Assembly (NCBI RefSeq): GCF_003014695.1
Contig: NZ_PYAS01000018.1
Coordinates: 1 to 64,000, forward strand
Origin: Dyadobacter jiangsuensis
GTDB taxonomy: Bacteria; Bacteroidota; Bacteroidia; Cytophagales; Spirosomataceae
Direction of reading: 5' to 3'
Length of the DNA stretch: 64,000 nucleotides
Under the pieces are notes generated by a model that saw nothing but the letters and a program-made list of their open reading frames with translations, searched no databases and was not told the origin of the DNA. Of this stretch, positions 40,694-51,475 are shown one piece after another; the first letter of the stretch is position 1, and the number at the start of each line of letters is the position of its first letter. Made by a program: the position numbers and the translations under genes.

Positions 40694-42361
40694 ATGATGA
40701 ACATCCGTGACCCGTTTTTGAACCGCTATTTCCCCTGGCTGTTGCTGGCCGGTATTTTGCTCAATATGCCCGGCCTCTGGCTGGATATTATTGAACCCGA
40801 CGGTGCGCTCTACGCCACCATCGCCAAGCACATTGTGCTGCACAACGACTGGGTTAACCTCTACGGCGACGGCCACGACTGGCTCGACAAGCCGCATTTC
40901 CCATTCTGGATGGCGGCTATCAGCTACAAGCTGTTTGGTATCACGGGTTTTGCATACAAACTGCCGGCATTCCTGTTCTGGCTGCTCAGCCTGCGTTATA
41001 CGTACCTCATTGCGAGGGACCTATACAGCGACGACGTCGCAAAAATAGCGGTACTGATTTACACCGTGGCCCTGCACAGTACATTGGCCAATTTCGACGT
41101 ACGTGCCGAACCTTACCTCACGGCCTGCATTATAGGGGCAGCCTGGCATATGCTTCGCGTACATGCGAAGGCGCATTGGTCGCATATGTTGTGGGCTGCG
41201 CTACTCGCCGCCTGCGCGATTATGACCAAGGGGGTATTCGTACTCATTACGCTTGCGGGCGGCTGGGTCATTTACTGGCTCATCACGAGGCAATTCCGCG
41301 AATTCCTCCACTACCGCTGGTGGTTGGTGCTGGCATTGTGCTTCGTTTTCATCATTCCGGAGCTTTACAGCCTCTACGTGCAATTCGATCTGCATCCGGA
41401 GAAGGTGGTTTTCGGACGCACGCATGTATCCGGGTTGCGTTTCTTTTTCTGGGATAGTCAGTTCGGCAGGTTCTTCAACACCGGGCCCATTAAAGGAAAA
41501 GGAGATGTTACGTTTTTTCTGCATACTACCCTGTGGGCATTCCTGCCGTGGTCGCTGGGGCTCGTAGGCGGGATCGTGTACCTGGTGCGATTTGAGAAAA
41601 ACCGCGATGCGATCCGCTGGGTCATTTATGGCAGCACGCTGGTCACCTTCCTGCTGTTTTCGATGTCGAAATTCCAGCTTCCGCATTACCTGGTGATCGA
41701 GTTCCCCTATTTCTCGATCATCACTGCCTATTTCTTCACCGAACTGGCAAGGCGCTCCAAGCTGAATTATTTCGTTACGGTCCAGACTGTCCTGCTCGTT
41801 GCTACGTTGCTCTTTATTTCCGGCTTGCTTTTTATCACCCGAATCGAAAACGGCATTGTCGCAGCGGCCATATCGCTCGCGATCGTTTTTGCAGCCAGCA
41901 TAATCCGTTACCGCAATGCCATGCAGCAGTTGCTTTTCAAAGGTTATGCGCTGGCAGCGATGTTATACATCTTTTTGTTTCAATTCTTTTACCCGTTTTT
42001 ACTACAATATCAATCGGGAATGCAGGCTGCTCGGGTTATTCCCGCAAAAGACAGCCATTTGCCTGTCGCGGCTTATGGTTCATTCTCTTACAGTTTCGAA
42101 TTTTATTCCCCGGGAGAGGTCAAATTGATTAAAAGCGGCAAATACCTCGACGATTTCATCGACGCCGCGCCCTGTTACCTATACACCACTGCTGCCATAG
42201 CCGACAGCCTGATCCGTTCGGGCGTCGACGCGGAAGTTCAGGCATCCCCCAAGCATTTCCACGTTACCCGGCTGAAATACGGCTTTCTCGACGAAAAGAA
42301 ACGGAGCGCCGTCGTGGAACCGCGGTACCTGCTCTACATCCACGACGAGGATACCATGTAA
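40694..42361 (+). CDS. ArnT-like GT39/GT83 family glycosyltransferase (membrane)
   Basis: A 555-residue polytopic membrane protein with about eleven hydrophobic helices. The first extracytoplasmic loop holds the acidic motif EPDGALYATIAKHI and DKPHFPFWMAAISYKLFG, typical of the ArnT/PMT (GT39/GT83) fold that moves a sugar from a polyprenyl phosphate to a lipid or protein acceptor. The C-terminal 150 residues form a soluble periplasmic domain (ending YLLYIHDEDTM). In some relatives the acceptor is lipid A, but that cannot be told here. It is the only gene on its strand between HxlR and the convergent PUL, and its stop codon touches a minus-strand terminator. Confidence 0.88.
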   Translation: MMNIRDPFLNRYFPWLLLAGILLNMPGLWLDIIEPDGALYATIAKHIVLHNDWVNLYGDGHDWLDKPHFPFWMAAISYKLFGITGFAYKLPAFLFWLLSLRYTYLIARDLYSDDVAKIAVLIYTVALHSTLANFDVRAEPYLTACIIGAAWHMLRVHAKAHWSHMLWAALLAACAIMTKGVFVLITLAGGWVIYWLITRQFREFLHYRWWLVLALCFVFIIPELYSLYVQFDLHPEKVVFGRTHVSGLRFFFWDSQFGRFFNTGPIKGKGDVTFFLHTTLWAFLPWSLGLVGGIVYLVRFEKNRDAIRWVIYGSTLVTFLLFSMSKFQLPHYLVIEFPYFSIITAYFFTELARRSKLNYFVTVQTVLLVATLLFISGLLFITRIENGIVAAAISLAIVFAASIIRYRNAMQQLLFKGYALAAMLYIFLFQFFYPFLLQYQSGMQAARVIPAKDSHLPVAAYGSFSYSFEFYSPGEVKLIKSGKYLDDFIDAAPCYLYTTAAIADSLIRSGVDAEVQASPKHFHVTRLKYGFLDEKKRSAVVEPRYLLYIHDEDTM

Positions 42362-42398
42362 AAAACAAGCCCCCAAAAGACCAACGGTCCCGGGGGCT
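42361..42398 (-). terminator. Rho-independent terminator for the PUL transcript
   Basis: AGCCCCC (42368-42374) and GGGGGCT (42392-42398) pair, with an inner stem GACC/GGTC (42379-42389). The plus-strand AAAAACA at 42361-42367 becomes a U tail in minus-strand RNA. It lies 22 bases beyond the stop of the DUF3823 lipoprotein gene and also touches the plus-strand stop at 42361. Confidence 0.8.
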
Positions 42399-42419
42399 CA
42401 CACTACCTCTGCGTATAAA

Positions 42420-43121
42420 CTAAGGAACCATTACGGTTTTGATCGTCGTGTAGTTGTACTTTTTATAAGTATCGTTCACCCGCACACCCACACGCACGTA
42501 GTAGGTGGTACTGTATTTCATGGGGACCGACGACGAAATGGTGATATTCTGGCCCTCCTTATCGACTGTTACCGGCGCGACGGCCCCAACTGCGGTATTG
42601 TCCCAGTTATTATTCCCAACATATTGATTGGTTGAAATAAAAAGCTGATAATCCAGCGGGTTGGGCTTCGTGAGTCCTTCCGGCGCGGCATTGCTGGTAA
42701 ACTTGAAGCTCACCGAAAGCTTCTTGTCGGCATTGATTACCGGCTCGGCGGCCCATTCCACATTCAGATAGGGTATTACCGTAAAATCCTGTTTGGTAGC
42801 ACCCTTAATATCAACCACTTTCTCTACCACCGGGTAGAATGGCCCCTCCACAGGCGTTACTTTATAATTGCCGGGAAACAGCTTGTTATTGATAAAAGAA
42901 CCATCCTGTTTCAGGTTCAGGAAAAGCGGCAGCGGCGTATTGCTCCAACTGAGTTCTTCCATTTTCAGGCGCGCACTGGAAGCCCCCTGTTCCAGCTGGA
43001 TTCCCGCACCGCCCGCATCTACCAGCCGACCTTCGAATGTCGAGTCCGGCGCATCCACGTCGTCGATTTTGCAGGCGCAGAGCACCAGCGGGATCATTAG
43101 AATATAAATAAGATTTTTCAT
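42420..43121 (-). CDS. DUF3823-type PUL lipoprotein (SusE position)
   Basis: A 233-residue lipoprotein with a lipobox in LVLCACKIDDVD. The mature chain starts with a beta-rich domain (STFEGRLVDAGGAGIQLEQG, then LKQDGSFINNKLFPGNYKVT) followed by a fibronectin-like half (ITISSSVPMKYSTTYYVRVG). This is the DUF3823 arrangement found beside SusC/SusD pairs, where such lipoproteins sit on the outer-membrane surface and probably help hold glycan. It is the last gene of the minus-strand SusC-SusD-DUF3823 set, and a terminator follows. I start at the ATG at 43121 rather than 43133, giving the better signal peptide. Confidence 0.85.
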   Translation of the reverse strand: MKNLIYILMIPLVLCACKIDDVDAPDSTFEGRLVDAGGAGIQLEQGASSARLKMEELSWSNTPLPLFLNLKQDGSFINNKLFPGNYKVTPVEGPFYPVVEKVVDIKGATKQDFTVIPYLNVEWAAEPVINADKKLSVSFKFTSNAAPEGLTKPNPLDYQLFISTNQYVGNNNWDNTAVGAVAPVTVDKEGQNITISSSVPMKYSTTYYVRVGVRVNDTYKKYNYTTIKTVMVP

Positions 43122-43142
43122 TGTTAGATTCAATTTCAGTGA

Positions 43143-45170
43143 TCAATATTGCTCATTCTGAACCAGTTTCGGGTTTGCGATCAGCTCGGCACCCGGAATG
43201 GCCTCGTAATAGTTTTTGGTAGCGATGGTGAAACGTGAACTTCTTTCCTCGAAACGGCAGTCAAAAATGTATTTGCCGCGGACGTAATCGCTGCTCTCCG
43301 CCACTGCGCCTTTGGCGAACAGGAACGGATTGCATTTCCGCCAGATGCGCGCATTCACTTCGGCATCCGCGGTGCGCCAGCGGAGCATATCCCACCAGAG
43401 TTTGTTCTCGAATGCCAGCTCCTTCCTGCGCTCGATACGCACGAGCTGCAACCCGCGTGTAGGCGCAAGTACGTATCCGCCCACACCTGTGCCCGGCGCG
43501 ACGGCTGGAGCAGACGAGAGTTCGGCGGCCGTTTTGAGCAGGACGGCACCTCCCCGGTTGCGGATTTGGTTGATGTTTTCAAATGCGTCGTTCAGCAAGG
43601 CTACACCATCCACCTCGGTAACGCCGTTCTGGTGCAGCTCCAATGCCGCCTCGGCGCGGTTGAGCAGGATTTCGGCGTAGCGCAGTTCAATCCACGACTG
43701 GTTGGAGCGGTGCAATGCCGTAGCAGCCGGAGCGAGGTTCGGCATGAGCCATTTGCGGCCATGGAAGCCGGTAATGGTCGCGTTATTGCCCGAAGTCGGG
43801 CCGTCCAGGCCGGTCGGATTGATCGACTGCCCATTCGAAAGCACAATGGGCGTCTGGTTGTTCCAGGTACCCGATTGCTTTACATTGGAATTATAAAATG
43901 CATTGGAATTATAACCGCTCGTCATGTCCTCGGGAATAAACTTCGGAATCGGCAGCGACGGATCGACGGTTTCCACCAATGTACCCCGGCGCAAATCGGT
44001 GCGAACGCCCTTGATAGCCTGGCCCGGTAGCAGTACCGTCCCGCGCAGGCGCGGCTCACAGTTCTCGAAAAGCTGTTCTACATAATCATACACGATGTAG
44101 TTGCCTTTGTCGTCGGTCGTTTTCAGCTGGCCTTTGGCATTCTTGGGCAATCCATCGAAAAGCTCTACGTAATCGAGCGTCGGATTATAGCGGTCGCCGT
44201 AGGTCGAGGTCATGTGCGGAGGCGCGTACACGGCATCGAAGCTGTGCACGGCCTCGGGGTACGAATAGCCCTTGGCAAAAATGGTTTCAGGGCTGGCTGT
44301 ATCGAGGAAAAGGTCGGCGTAGTTGTCGGCGGTTGCAATCTTATCGCCGGCCGACCATTTTTTCATATACAAGGAGTATTTACCTTCAATAGACTTCGCT
44401 GCCTGAAATGCCGCTTTAAAATAGTCATTTGCTTTTTCTTTTGGAATACCACAAAGCATAACCCCATCCTTCACAAACGGATTGGCGTAGCGGGCAATGG
44501 AGCCCGCCGTGAGCGCCACGCGCGACTTGAATGCGGCGGCAATGTTTTTGTTCACCCTACCCGACTGTTCGCTGGCTTCCGGCATGGTCGCTATCACGAA
44601 ATCCAGGTCCGTGAGGATGAAGTCGAAAACCTGCTGTTCGCTGCTGCGCGGGATTTGGAGCGATTCCAGCGTGCTGCCATCCAGCGATTGCACTTCCTCG
44701 GTAATGGGTACACCACCGTACCGCTTCGCCAATGCGAAATACGTGAATGCCCGCACGAAACGCGCCTCGGCGATCCACTTATCCACCTTCGGCTGCGTGA
44801 GTGAGGGCACATATTTCGGTAATTCGCGGATGAGGTAATTGGCATTGCGGATCACCTGGTAGCCGCTTTTCCAGTAACCACGCGCCGGGTTCACAAAGCC
44901 GCCGTTGTTCCGGTTTGCATTCTCGCCGGTATTCAGCGCGGGCGTGGAGATGTTATTCCAGGTATCGAACCCTTCGGTACCTTCCTGCGCGCTGTATTTG
45001 AAATCCTCGATCGGCATGCGGCTGTACAATGCGGCCATGTAGGCCTGCATACCGGCATCGGTAAATGCATCCTTATCCTGCACGACGTTGATCGGCGGAA
45101 TGTCGAGCTCGTTACACGCATAAGTACCGCCCAGCAGCACCAGTGCGAGGGCATATTTTATGTTTTTCAT
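43143..45170 (-). CDS. RagB/SusD family outer-membrane lipoprotein
   Basis: A 675-residue SusD-like lipoprotein (lipobox around GGTYACNELD). It carries the family signature, with TPR-like helices (GYQVIRNANYLIRELPKYV, WIAEARFVRAFTYFALAKRYGGVPI) and the late conserved block QSWIELRYAEILLNRAEAAL and LVRIERRKELAFENKLWWDMLRW. SusD binds oligosaccharides on the cell surface and hands them to SusC, which imports them with TonB energy. It lies between SusC (23 bases upstream) and the DUF3823 lipoprotein. The ATG at 45170 is used instead of 45182. At 675 residues it is longer than typical SusD (around 550). Confidence 0.92.
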   Translation of the reverse strand: MKNIKYALALVLLGGTYACNELDIPPINVVQDKDAFTDAGMQAYMAALYSRMPIEDFKYSAQEGTEGFDTWNNISTPALNTGENANRNNGGFVNPARGYWKSGYQVIRNANYLIRELPKYVPSLTQPKVDKWIAEARFVRAFTYFALAKRYGGVPITEEVQSLDGSTLESLQIPRSSEQQVFDFILTDLDFVIATMPEASEQSGRVNKNIAAAFKSRVALTAGSIARYANPFVKDGVMLCGIPKEKANDYFKAAFQAAKSIEGKYSLYMKKWSAGDKIATADNYADLFLDTASPETIFAKGYSYPEAVHSFDAVYAPPHMTSTYGDRYNPTLDYVELFDGLPKNAKGQLKTTDDKGNYIVYDYVEQLFENCEPRLRGTVLLPGQAIKGVRTDLRRGTLVETVDPSLPIPKFIPEDMTSGYNSNAFYNSNVKQSGTWNNQTPIVLSNGQSINPTGLDGPTSGNNATITGFHGRKWLMPNLAPAATALHRSNQSWIELRYAEILLNRAEAALELHQNGVTEVDGVALLNDAFENINQIRNRGGAVLLKTAAELSSAPAVAPGTGVGGYVLAPTRGLQLVRIERRKELAFENKLWWDMLRWRTADAEVNARIWRKCNPFLFAKGAVAESSDYVRGKYIFDCRFEERSSRFTIATKNYYEAIPGAELIANPKLVQNEQY

Positions 45171-45194
45171 TTGAAATACCATTCTGAATTTGAA

Positions 45195-48100
45195 TTAAAA
45201 ACTGATACTCGCTCCCACATTGATCGTACGGTTGATCGGGTACATATAGCCGTACAACTCCGACGGGTGCTCCGGGTCGAGGCCCTTTACCTTCGTGAAA
45301 GTGTGGAGGTTATACCCGTTCACATACACGCGTAGCCCCTGTATACCTACCCTTTTCAGCAGGTCTTTCGGCAGCGAATAGCCGATCTCAGCACTTTTAA
45401 GGCGCAGGTAAGCACCGTTCTGGATGTTGCGGGCGGAGTTTTCATCGGCCGTGGTACCGGTGTAGGCGTAATACCCTTTCGTCCATTGGGTCGACGGATT
45501 GTAGGGGTCCGCAGTCGGATCGTTGGGATGCCAGCGGTCCATGAAGAACTCCAATGCATTACCATCCCAGGCCAATGGCTCACGAAGCTGCTCGCCGTAA
45601 GCTACATAAGAAAGTGCGGCGCCCTGGAAGAGGATATTCAGGTCAAATCCTTTGTAATCGATCGATCCCGAAAAACCGAAATTCATGAGCGGGTGGTTCT
45701 TTTTGGCATCACCGCCGACGGTCGTATTACTGGCCGGGTTGATGGTCGTCGCGATCGGGTGGCGGTCCATATCGTCGATGGTACCGTCGCCGTTCCAGTC
45801 TTCGTAGATGTAATCCCCAGGCAATGTAGCCCGGCCTACGAATGCATTGTGCGTTGCAATTTGCTCGTACGACTGGAACTGCCCTTCATATCCCCAGCCG
45901 AACCATACGTCGTTGAAGCGGTTGCTGCGGTTGTTGCGCCAGTTGTCGTATGAGTTACCCGAGCGGCCTCTTTCGATATAAATGTTGCGGGTACGCGTGA
46001 GCGAGAGGTTACCCGATACGTTGTAACGGATCTCGTTGATGCGCTTGCGGTGAGAAACCGAAACCTCGAAACCGCTCGTCTGATCGCTGTTCAGGTTTTC
46101 CTGCGGCATCGTGGCACCGAACGTGCCGGGAAGCGACATGAGGCGGTTTGCCAGCAATCCCGTGCGGTTCCGGCGGAAAATATCGAAAGTAACCTCCACC
46201 AGGCCATTCCAGAAACCGGCATCCAAGCCTGCATTGGCCGTTTTGACCGTATACCAGGTGATGTTCGGGTTGGGCGAATTGCGGAAACCCAGGGAGTTCA
46301 CAAACGACCCGCCGAACATATACCCGCCCGCCAGCGCCTGGCTGTTGCCATTGAATGGGTAGTCGTAGCCTGACACAAACTGGTACGAAGACGCGCCGTC
46401 ATCCCCCATTGAACCGTAAGAACCACGGATTTTCAGGTTATCCAGGAAACGGAATGCCGCATTGTTCTTGATAAAACCTTCCTCCGACAACCGCCAGCCG
46501 GCCGAAACCGCCGGGAAGAAACCCCATTGCTTGCCCGGAGGGAACTTGGACGAGCCGTCGTACCGGAAACTGAAATCGGCGATGTATTTACCTTTGAAAT
46601 CGTAGTTCAAGCGGCCCACCAATCCTTTGTTCGCATTCTTCCAGATCGCATTGATATTGCTGTTACCGACCTGGTTTTGCGCTTTTCCGGCAAACAAATA
46701 CTCCATCGGGATGCCTAGCTCACGGCTCGCGTAGAAGTTGTCGCTGCTGCGGGTGCTTTCTTCGTAAAGTACCAATGCCCCCACATTGTGCTTCTCTTTG
46801 AAAGAGCGGTTGTAGTTCAATGAAACCTGCATTAAAGTCGACGGCAGGGTGTTGTACGTACGGGTCAGCTGGTCGGGCAGGTTATTGGCAAATGGCGCAT
46901 AGGTACCGTTCGAGGCATTGTAATCGTACAAATTGTAGGACTTTTTATAATTGGTGTTGGAGTTGATCCGCGTGTCGTAGCTGAACATCCCTTTGGCCAT
47001 CAGTCCTTCCACATGCGGCACGGTGTATTCCAGCTGAAACTGGCTTTGGAGCCATTTGTTATTGTCCTTCTGGTAGCCCGAAATGTCGGCGGTAGTCAAT
47101 GCCACGGGGTGCCCGGCCGCCATTTTGAAGAGGTAATCGGGATTGTTGTTGGCATAATTGGTTTCGTTGGGCTGTGCGCGCCAGAGCGGTCCGTAAATCT
47201 CGTGCATGCCGCCCGCCTGCTGGTTGTTTTTCGTATCGATGATACCGCTCAGCTTCAAAGAGGCACGCAATTGCTTCGTAATCTGGGCATTGATATTGGA
47301 TCGCAGGTTGTATTTATCGTAATTCAAATCCTTGCTCTTCCAGAAACCTTCCTGGTACATATAACCCATATTGATAAAATAATCGACCTTGCCGTCGGAA
47401 GTACCGCCGCTGGCGCTCAAGTTATGCTACTGCTGGGGCGCGCGCTTCTGCATGACGAGGTCGTACCAATCGGTACTTTGCAGCTTTCCTTCACGGTAAG
47501 GCGCAAAATCCGACTCGGAGTAGCGGATCGTGGGGCTGTTCACATTGTGCATGCTCTTCTCGTTCATCAGCGTGTAGCGCTCGATCGCGCCAACGGGTTT
47601 AGGCAAACCCAATGCAGTCTGGCTGCCGTAATACATCGAATACTCGATCTTCGCCCGCCCGCCCGCGCCGCGTTTGGTCGTCACCAGTACCACGCCATTT
47701 GCGGCGCGGACGCCGTAAATCGCTGCCGCTGCATCTTTCAGGATCGAAATGCTTTCGATTTCATTCGGGTCGATGCGGGAAATATTGTCGCGCGGCACAC
47801 CGTCGATGACGATCAGCGGATTCCCGAATCCACGGATATCGAACTGGTTGGAGTTGAAATCCCCCGGCTCCGACGATTTCTGCACCACCCGCAAGCCCGG
47901 CAGCTTGCCTGTGAGCATATTCTGCACGTTCTGGTTTTTGGTGGTAACGATTTCCTGGCTGTTCACCGAAACGACGGCTCCTGTAAGCGTCACCTTCTTC
48001 TGAGTACCGTACCCTACCACCACCACCTCGTCGAGGTTCCTGTTGTCTTCCGCCAGGGTGATGTTAATGGTCGTCTGGCTGCCCACTGTGACTTCCTGTT

Positions 48101-48395
48101 TGGCATAACCCACAAATGAGAATACCAATACATCGGTGGGCGCTCCGATCTGAATCGAAAACTTTCCGTTCACATCGGTGGTGGTACCGGTAGCCGTGCC
48201 CTTCACGAGCACATTCACGCCCGGAATGCCCTCGCCCTTTTCATCTTTGACTGTTCCTGAAACATCGGTTGCGGCGGGAGGCCGGGTTGCCGCGGGCTGG
48301 CGGTCACCACTCCCGAGCGCATACGCAGGTGGGTTGGAATGGCATAGCAATGCCATACTCATCGCCCATAAGGGGATGGATAGAGTTTTGTTCAT
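45195..48395 (-). pseudogene. SusC/RagA TonB-dependent receptor interrupted by an in-frame TAG
   Basis: The gene reads as one frame from ATG 48395 to 45195 except for a single TAG at 47429-47427 (codon 323 of about 1066). Before it come a signal peptide, a carboxypeptidase-regulatory-like domain (VSGTVKDEKGEGIPGVNVLV), the TonB-box region with LDEVVVVGYGTQKK and a plug domain (IRGFGNPLIVIDGVPRDNIS). After it the barrel continues HNLSASGGTSDGKVDYFINM to INVGASISF. No frame change is needed; a TCG-to-TAG change (Ser in the usual family text) would explain it. It heads the SusC-SusD-DUF3823 set. Either the strain carries a nonsense mutation that disables import, or the base is a sequencing error. 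Confidence 0.85.
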
Positions 48396-48642
48396 AATTG
48401 TTTTTTTGAAAGAAAAAGTTACACGGAGGTAATTGTAATTCCGGCTGCTAAGTAAATGGCGGGGCGTTAACGGGGACTTAATTTGGACTTAATTGGAGGT
48501 TTTAAGCCGATATTTTTTCCCATTTATTCTTTATTAATTCATAGTTAAGCCAAAATTATAGGTGCGCGTCTAGATTTGGGACAGCCCGGAACATCCTCTG
48601 TGCCGGGCATTTACTCAAATCTTTCACCTTAAATCAAGCCTG

Positions 48643-51450
48643 ATGAAAACAAACTGTTTACTGTTGCTCCTGTTACTGGCGGCAACCCTGCCTTCACGCG
48701 CGCAGGTAACGCCCTTCGACGACTGCGAATCGCTCACCGGCTGGGGCGGCGGCGGCAATGCACTAAGCCTCGACAGCGACGCGCCCTCGCAGGGAACCTA
48801 TTCCATCAAATCCGAAGGCGGCAACACCGAGCGTTTCCGCCGGACCTTAGCCTCACCGATCAACACCGGCATCGGCCCCACCGAACTGAACATCGCCTAT
48901 CTCCAGTTTTCACTGTACGTGTCCGACGTTACGAAGTTCAGCGCCTCGGGCGGGCAGTTTGAAATCACCAGCTCGGGTAACCCCGACACCGATGAATACA
49001 ACTGGGGTACCGCGAGCGTGAACCTGCGTAATGGTTGGAACAATGTGGTACTGCGCCTGAGTGCCGCGGGCAAGCAGGGGAATCCCAACCTGGCCGCCAT
49101 CAATTTTTTCAGGTATTACAAACCTATTAATGCAGGGGAATCGGTCGTTATCAAGATCGACAATATCCGTTTTACCAAAGGCTATGAAGGTAGTGTGCTC
49201 AATGGCGCGCACATTTTCAGCGCAGCGGATAATACAACCGGATGGTCGGGTGCGGATGCATTGAGCGCGGACACGGGCAATAAGATCCTCGGGAGCGCAT
49301 CCATTGTCAAAACCGGCTCGGGTACCAACTGGTTTACATTCAATTCCGCGCCATTTAACACCACAGTGACCGAAGCCGACGGCGTGGTGAAATTCTGGTT
49401 GTTCGTTTCCGATGCTACCCAAATGAATGGCAACGGAAACATTGTATTCTCGTCTTCGGGCCAGGCGGGGACCGACGAATACCGCTGGAACCTCGCGAAT
49501 CAGAAAATACAGAACGGTTGGAACCATGTGATCCTGCATTTGGAAAGCGCGGCAAAAACCGGCAATCCCAACCTCTCGGCAATTAATTTCTTCCAGATCA
49601 GCCAGGCACTCAATGCGCCGGTGACTGCGCGGGTGGATGAAATCGAATTTTACGAGCCTGCGCCGGCTACCACGCCTGTTCCCTCCGCCAACACCCTGAA
49701 TGGCAAAGTGATGTTCGGCTACCAGGGCTGGTTCGGCCTTCCGACGGACGGAAACCCTACCCATAACTGGTGGCTGCATTGGTTTGGCGGCGCACCAGAC
49801 CATGCCAACGCCACCGTGGATATGTGGCCTTACCTCGGCGATTACCCGTCCAATGAGCTTGTTGCAACAAATATGGTTTATGGTAACGGAACGCCGGCTA
49901 AACTGTTTTCGAGCTACAATTACAACACCGTCGACCAGCATTTCAAATGGATGCGCGAGCACGAGATCGACGGTGTCTTCCAGCAGCGGTTTTTGCAAAA
50001 TTTCCGGACGGGCGATTCGCGTGTGCCGCGGCATTTTGAAAAAGTGATTGAAAACGTGCAGACTGCCAGTCTGAAATACGGTCGCGTGTATGCGATCATG
50101 TACGACCTCTCGGGCGCGGACGCCACCTCTACCGAAGCGGTAATAGCCGACTGGAAGCGCCTCGTGGATGAAATGGGTGTTACTTCTGAGAGTAACTATT
50201 TGTGGCACAAAGGCAAGCCGCTGGTGGCATTGTGGGGTCTTGGCCTGGCTTCCAGCCCCGACGCCACCGCCGCACGTTCCGATAAACTCGTGAAATGGTT
50301 CCGCGACGGCGATCCTACCGACCCTACCGACGATCCCAAATACCGCGCTACCATCATGGGCGGCCTGAATAACAACTGGCGCACGCATACCGCCGAATGG
50401 CTCGCCGTTTACGATCAGCTGGACGTGATCAGTCCGTGGTCGGTGGGGCGGTACAGCAACGAAAGCGGCGCCAATGCATTCGCCATTAACTCCGTGCGGC
50501 CGGATATGGCCTACTTGCAGCCCAAAAACATCGATTATATGCCGGTGATTTTCCCTGGCTTTTCATGGTTCAACCTGCAAACCGTGCGGAATAACCCCTC
50601 GGCAGCTATCAAAAACTCCATTCCGCGCAATGGCGGCAGCTTCTTGTGGCAGCAATCGCAGAATGTGATCAACGAAGGCGCCAATATGGTGTACCTCGCG
50701 ATGTTCGATGAAGTGGACGAGTCGACCTCTTTCTTCAAAATGGAGAAATTTGCCGACCACACCCCGAAAGGCGGCAACACCTGGTTCCTCTCATTGGATG
50801 CCGACGGCTTCGACCTCACGCCCGACTGGTACATGGGCATTGCAGGCTATACCAAAAAGGTACTCGCCGGAAAAGCAACCAACAGCCTCTCAGTTCCGCT
50901 GTACCCGAATGCCCTGAGTACTACCGCCGGGCAGCCGCTGCCGGTTACGCTGGTAAGCTTTGGCGCGCAAACTGAACAAAACAATGCGCTACTCACCTGG
51001 CACACTTCGCAGGAAGTCAACAGTTCGCATTTTGAAATTCAGCGGAGTACCGATGCGAAGACATTTACGACCATTGGAAAAATCAATTCACATCAAAATT
51101 CCAATGCGAACAACAGTTACTCGTATACGGATACCAACCTGCCCGCGGGACAATTCTACTACCGCCTGAAAATGACGGACCTGGACAACTCTTTCGCATA
51201 TAGCAGCATTGTGACTGCGAAAATCGAACGGGCAATCGCTGTGAACGTTTATCCAAATCCCGTGGCCAATGTACTAGCGGTGCAATCGGATGCCCGCATT
51301 TTGCAGGTAGCCATCGTAAACTCCGCGGGAAGAAAGATGCATTTCGCCACACCCGGTAAGCCTTATTTTGAATTGAATATAGCGAACTGGCCTTCGGGGA
51401 TTTACATTGTGAATGTCGATGGTGTCGAACGAAAGGTCGTAAAACCCTAA
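48643..51450 (+). CDS. Secreted glycoside hydrolase (GH71/99-like) with two N-terminal beta-domains and T9SS tail
   Basis: A 935-residue secreted protein. A signal peptide (1-21) is followed by two related beta-domains of about 150 residues (GTASVNLRNGWNNVVLRLS and NQKIQNGWNHVILHLESA mark matching positions), likely carbohydrate-binding. Residues about 350-745 form the catalytic part (KVMFGYQGWFGLPTDGNPTH, HEIDGVFQQRFLQNF, AMFDEVDESTSFFKME), resembling the GH71/99-like clan. Then come a fibronectin-like piece and a type IX secretion sorting domain (VNVYPNPVANVLAV, ending YIVNVDGVERKVVKP). It is divergent from SusC. The substrate is probably the glycan of this PUL; the exact family needs a search. 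Confidence 0.82.
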   Translation: MKTNCLLLLLLLAATLPSRAQVTPFDDCESLTGWGGGGNALSLDSDAPSQGTYSIKSEGGNTERFRRTLASPINTGIGPTELNIAYLQFSLYVSDVTKFSASGGQFEITSSGNPDTDEYNWGTASVNLRNGWNNVVLRLSAAGKQGNPNLAAINFFRYYKPINAGESVVIKIDNIRFTKGYEGSVLNGAHIFSAADNTTGWSGADALSADTGNKILGSASIVKTGSGTNWFTFNSAPFNTTVTEADGVVKFWLFVSDATQMNGNGNIVFSSSGQAGTDEYRWNLANQKIQNGWNHVILHLESAAKTGNPNLSAINFFQISQALNAPVTARVDEIEFYEPAPATTPVPSANTLNGKVMFGYQGWFGLPTDGNPTHNWWLHWFGGAPDHANATVDMWPYLGDYPSNELVATNMVYGNGTPAKLFSSYNYNTVDQHFKWMREHEIDGVFQQRFLQNFRTGDSRVPRHFEKVIENVQTASLKYGRVYAIMYDLSGADATSTEAVIADWKRLVDEMGVTSESNYLWHKGKPLVALWGLGLASSPDATAARSDKLVKWFRDGDPTDPTDDPKYRATIMGGLNNNWRTHTAEWLAVYDQLDVISPWSVGRYSNESGANAFAINSVRPDMAYLQPKNIDYMPVIFPGFSWFNLQTVRNNPSAAIKNSIPRNGGSFLWQQSQNVINEGANMVYLAMFDEVDESTSFFKMEKFADHTPKGGNTWFLSLDADGFDLTPDWYMGIAGYTKKVLAGKATNSLSVPLYPNALSTTAGQPLPVTLVSFGAQTEQNNALLTWHTSQEVNSSHFEIQRSTDAKTFTTIGKINSHQNSNANNSYSYTDTNLPAGQFYYRLKMTDLDNSFAYSSIVTAKIERAIAVNVYPNPVANVLAVQSDARILQVAIVNSAGRKMHFATPGKPYFELNIANWPSGIYIVNVDGVERKVVKP

Positions 51451-51475
51451 ATTCAATATTTCCAAACCGATCTGC

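Noticed and set aside
47427..47429. TAG in SusC as a recoded (pyrrolysine or suppressed) codon
   Set aside because: No pyrrolysine genes are visible, and SusC proteins do not use a recoded residue here; a nonsense mutation or error is simpler.
47013..48119. 368-residue plus-strand ORF across the SusC region
   Set aside because: It is the reverse reading of SusC, with no family pattern.
48910..50388. 492-residue minus-strand ORF inside the GH71/99-like gene
   Set aside because: Its composition is Arg/His/Val-rich and resembles an antisense reading of a GC-rich gene; no motif or signal.
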